NCBI GenBank assembly: GCA_937925895.1
Contig: CALANC010000249.1
Location: forward strand, 1-8,529
From: an uncultured Desulfobacterales bacterium
GTDB lineage: Bacteria; Desulfobacterota; Desulfobacteria; Desulfobacterales; UBA11574
Direction of reading: 5' to 3'
DNA length: 8,529 nucleotides
Shown here: positions 6,938 to 8,529 of the stretch, piece after piece
How the letters are laid out: each line of letters starts with the position of its first letter
How positions within the stretch are numbered: position 1 is the first letter of the stretch
Translations under genes and position numbers: made by a program
Notes under the pieces: model-generated
Seen by the model: the letters and a program-made list of their open reading frames with translations, nothing else
Told to the model about the DNA's origin: nothing
Database searches by the model: none

Positions 6938-8149
6938 TTAATCAGCCACAACGGATGCCATCTTGAAAATAGGCAGATACATCGATACGACAAGGCCGCC
7001 GATTATCACCCCCAGAATGACCAACATAGCCGGCTCCATCATTGTGGTCAGATTTTCTACTGCTTGGTCGACTTCCTCATCATAGAAATCGGCAATCTTT
7101 ATCAACATGGTATCAAGGGCACCGGTAGATTCACCGACCGAAATCATTTGGCATACCATGGCCGGGAAAACGCCACTTTCTGCCAGCGGCTCCGACATTG
7201 TCTTCCCTTCAGCAATGGCTGAGCGAGTTTCATATACTGCTTTTTCAATTGTTTTATTGCCGGCTGTTTTGGCTACAATCTCAAGAGCATCCAGTATAGC
7301 CACGCCACTGGAAAGCATGGTTCCCATAGTACGGGTAAACTTAGCCACTGAAGCCTTTCGAATCAAGGATCCGAAAAGCGGCAATTTAAGAAAAAAATCA
7401 TCCATAAATTCCCGCCCCTTTTCGGTTCTATAAAACCTCCTGATAGCAAATATCCCCAAAATTAAGGCCCCAAGCATGTAATGGATGTTTGATTTAGTGA
7501 ACCTGCTCATGTTGATTACTATTTGGGTGGGAGCCGGAAGCGTACCCCCCATACCTTCAAACATCTCTTCAAATACCGGAATAACAAAAACCATGATTAT
7601 TGTAATCACGATAATGGCAATGATAATGGTTACGGCGGGATAAATCATGCCCCCCTTTATTCGCGCTTTGAGTTTGGCCGCCTTCTCCATGTAAGTGGAC
7701 AGTCTTCTTAAAATCTCGTCCAGGATACCACCGGCTTCACCGGCTGCAACCATATTAACGAATAAATCATCAAATTGCTTGGGATACTTCCTGAGTGCTT
7801 CCGCAAAGGTAGAACCGCTCTCCACGTTTTGCTTTATCTCCCTTAATATCTTTTTAAATGTCTTGTTTTCTTGCTGAACATGAAGAATATCTAGACACTG
7901 AATGATGGGAAGTCCGGCGTCGATCATAGTAGAAAATTGTCTGCAAAAAAGGATAATGTCTGCATTTAATACTTTGGGCTGCAAAAAGGAAATATTTTCG
8001 AAAAGATCTTTGGGTTTAAGCTTGATTTTGGCAGGAGTAATTCTCCGTCTCAGCAGTTCTGCTCGCACGGCTTCTTCGGTAGGAAGTTCTAGCTCCCCTT
8101 TCTTTTTTTTATTATTCTTATCTTTTCCTGTCCAAACATACACTGGCAT
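6938..8149 (-). CDS. pilC: PilC, type IV pilus inner-membrane platform protein (GspF family)
   Basis: It is the inner-membrane platform on which pilins are assembled or extracted by the PilB/PilT ATPases; the homologue GspF does the same in type II secretion. The 403 aa match the family length. An N-terminal cytoplasmic part (MPVYVWTGKD, LLRRRITPAKIKLKPKDL) precedes two T2SSF domains, about 66-189 (FCRQFSTMIDAGLPI to VIPVFEEMF) and 269-391 (VAKFTRTMGTMLSSGVAI to YLPIF). Membrane segments lie at about 167-190, 222-240 and 371-393. MPVYVWTGKD favours PilC over GspF. The ATG at 8149 is chosen over the one at 8155 because GGGAGGG touches the latter but sits 6 nt before the former. No other pilus gene is visible; the kinase gene follows directly. 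Confidence 0.93.
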   Translation of the reverse strand: MPVYVWTGKDKNNKKKKGELELPTEEAVRAELLRRRITPAKIKLKPKDLFENISFLQPKVLNADIILFCRQFSTMIDAGLPIIQCLDILHVQQENKTFKKILREIKQNVESGSTFAEALRKYPKQFDDLFVNMVAAGEAGGILDEILRRLSTYMEKAAKLKARIKGGMIYPAVTIIIAIIVITIIMVFVIPVFEEMFEGMGGTLPAPTQIVINMSRFTKSNIHYMLGALILGIFAIRRFYRTEKGREFMDDFFLKLPLFGSLIRKASVAKFTRTMGTMLSSGVAILDALEIVAKTAGNKTIEKAVYETRSAIAEGKTMSEPLAESGVFPAMVCQMISVGESTGALDTMLIKIADFYDEEVDQAVENLTTMMEPAMLVILGVIIGGLVVSMYLPIFKMASVVAD

Positions 8150-8155
8150 GATCAT

Positions 8156-8162
8156 CCCTCCC
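8156..8162 (-). promoter_or_regulatory. Strong ribosome binding site that fixes the pilC start
   Basis: The minus strand reads GGGAGGG directly followed by ATGATCATG. Spacing is 0 nt to the first ATG (8155) and 6 nt to the second (8149), so the second ATG is the likely start. It is the strongest Shine-Dalgarno of the window. Confidence 0.75.
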
Positions 8163-8218
8163 TACAAATCACCGCTGTCAAGTCACAGGTCCCAAATATA
8201 CGCTTTTACTTCGTCCAT

Positions 8219-8248
8219 ATCATATAAAAAGACGGCGTTGTTCGTCAA
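8219..8248 (-). promoter_or_regulatory. Probable sigma70-type promoter of the pilC-kinase operon
   Basis: On the minus strand TTGACG (8248-8243) and TATGAT (8224-8219) each match five of six consensus bases and are 18 bp apart. This puts transcription start near 8212 and gives a leader of about 60 nt before pilC. The -35 lies inside the dyad at 8234-8252. Confidence 0.55.
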
Positions 8249-8252
8249 CGCC
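8234..8252. promoter_or_regulatory. Perfect dyad over the pilC -35 (operator or hairpin)
   Basis: GGCGTTG (8234-8240) and CAACGCC (8246-8252) are perfect 7-bp inverted arms with a 5-nt spacer. It is GC-rich in AT-rich surroundings. On the minus strand GTC and five T follow, so it can also be read as a terminator blocking transcription coming from the right. Its overlap with the -35 favours a repressor site. Both readings are inference. Confidence 0.45.
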
Positions 8253-8270
8253 TTAATAAGTTGTTCTTAC

Positions 8271-8299
8271 TTGAATTTCTCTCCAAATAAAACTATAAT
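8271..8299 (+). promoter_or_regulatory. Probable plus-strand promoter for the divergent gene
   Basis: TTGAAT (8271-8276) and a perfect TATAAT (8294-8299) are 17 bp apart, predicting a start near 8306 and a leader of about 166 nt before the GTG at 8472. A second TATAAT at 8419-8424 lies closer to the gene but has no recognisable -35. Confidence 0.45.
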
Positions 8300-8349
8300 T
8301 TTTCTAGTATCATAAACTGAGTCAAACGACAACAGATTTACAATATTTA

Positions 8350-8361
8350 TTGAAATTTCAA
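8350..8361. repeat. 12-bp perfect palindrome TTGAAATTTCAA
   Basis: A perfect palindrome in the leader of the divergent gene. It could be a small operator; ATATGCATAT (8391-8400) is a second perfect palindrome nearby. Both are AT-rich, so chance is possible. Confidence 0.25.
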
Positions 8362-8471
8362 GCATTATACAGCTTGCTAAACCCTTCCATATATGCATAT
8401 GTTCAATAACATAAAACCTATAATGGCACTTCATTCAAAATATAGAAAGGCTGTCTAAAGCAGGATTTACC

Positions 8472-8529
8472 GTGGCAAAAAGAAACGTACATGAAAAAAA
8501 AAATCTAACCGTCATTACCACCCACATCA
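8472..8529 (+). CDS. Start of a plus-strand gene, possibly DHH/CBS/tRNA-nucleotidyltransferase family (partial)
   Basis: From the GTG at 8472 the frame reads MAKRNVHEKKNLTVITTHI and then leaves the window. AGGA lies at 8462-8465, 6 nt upstream, which is a good ribosome site, and the only in-frame upstream stop is at 8421, with no ATG between. The segment LTVITTHI resembles the first strand of DHH-family phosphoesterase domains, where a VITTH motif is usually followed by NADFD. In Desulfobacteria such a domain begins long proteins that continue into CBS and CCA-adding/poly(A) polymerase domains. Only 19 residues are visible, so the family call is a guess from memory. A run of ten A (8494-8503) lies in the coding start. 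It is transcribed away from pilC. Confidence 0.5.
   Translation, partial: MAKRNVHEKKNLTVITTHI

Noticed and set aside
8150..8155. First ATG of pilC at 8155
   Set aside because: The Shine-Dalgarno GGGAGGG touches this ATG, leaving no spacer; the ATG at 8149 has correct spacing and gives the usual MPVYVW start.
8415..8445. Sigma54 promoter around TGGCAC (8424-8429), tempting because of the PilS-like kinase
   Set aside because: The GG is not followed by GC at the required 10-nt spacing, and the motif points away from pilC. No other GG-N10-GC site was found upstream of pilC.

Overview
The window is chromosomal DNA from a Gram-negative bacterium. It most likely belongs to the Desulfobacteria/Thermodesulfobacteriota (the former Deltaproteobacteria). 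I infer this from the order lysS - single lolC/E permease - lolD - bamA, the extra N-terminal domain on BamA, the moderately AT-rich base composition, and a DHH-type N-terminus at the right edge. No database search was possible, so the taxonomic call is an inference. Nearly all coding DNA is on the minus strand and reads from right to left. I see no tRNA, rRNA, CRISPR array or recognisable insertion sequence.

Right edge (8156-8529): a divergent intergenic region lies between pilC (minus strand) and the first 19 codons of a plus-strand gene. That gene is possibly the DHH/CBS/tRNA-nucleotidyltransferase family protein. The region holds a good sigma70-type promoter for pilC with a perfect dyad over its -35, a separate plus-strand promoter, and a short palindrome.

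Pilus/sensor block (5612-8149): pilC encodes the inner-membrane platform protein of a type IV pilus or related filament. It is followed after 24 bp by a six-helix membrane histidine kinase of PilS/NtrB type. The expected PilR-like response regulator does not follow the kinase. Instead there is a non-coding stretch of about 500 bp (5115-5611) with short inverted and direct repeats, an orphan GntR/FadR-like operator motif, and the lysS promoter.

Envelope block (1-5114): lysS (lysyl-tRNA synthetase) comes first. After 42 bp comes a single LolC/E-type lipoprotein-release permease, whose end overlaps the start of its ATPase gene lolD by 8 bp. After 94 bp, which contain a hairpin followed by a T-tract, comes bamA, the outer-membrane beta-barrel insertase. 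BamA is cut by the left edge after its N-terminal extra domain and POTRA 1-4 plus most of POTRA 5. The Lol proteins deliver lipoproteins to the outer membrane, including the Bam lipoproteins, and BamA inserts the beta-barrels, so this is a coherent outer-membrane biogenesis operon.

Most of the window is conserved core genome. I found no convincing new multi-gene system. The most noteworthy items are the BamA N-terminal fusion, the LolC/LolE hybrid permease, the kinase without its regulator, and the unexplained repeat-rich gap at 5115-5611.
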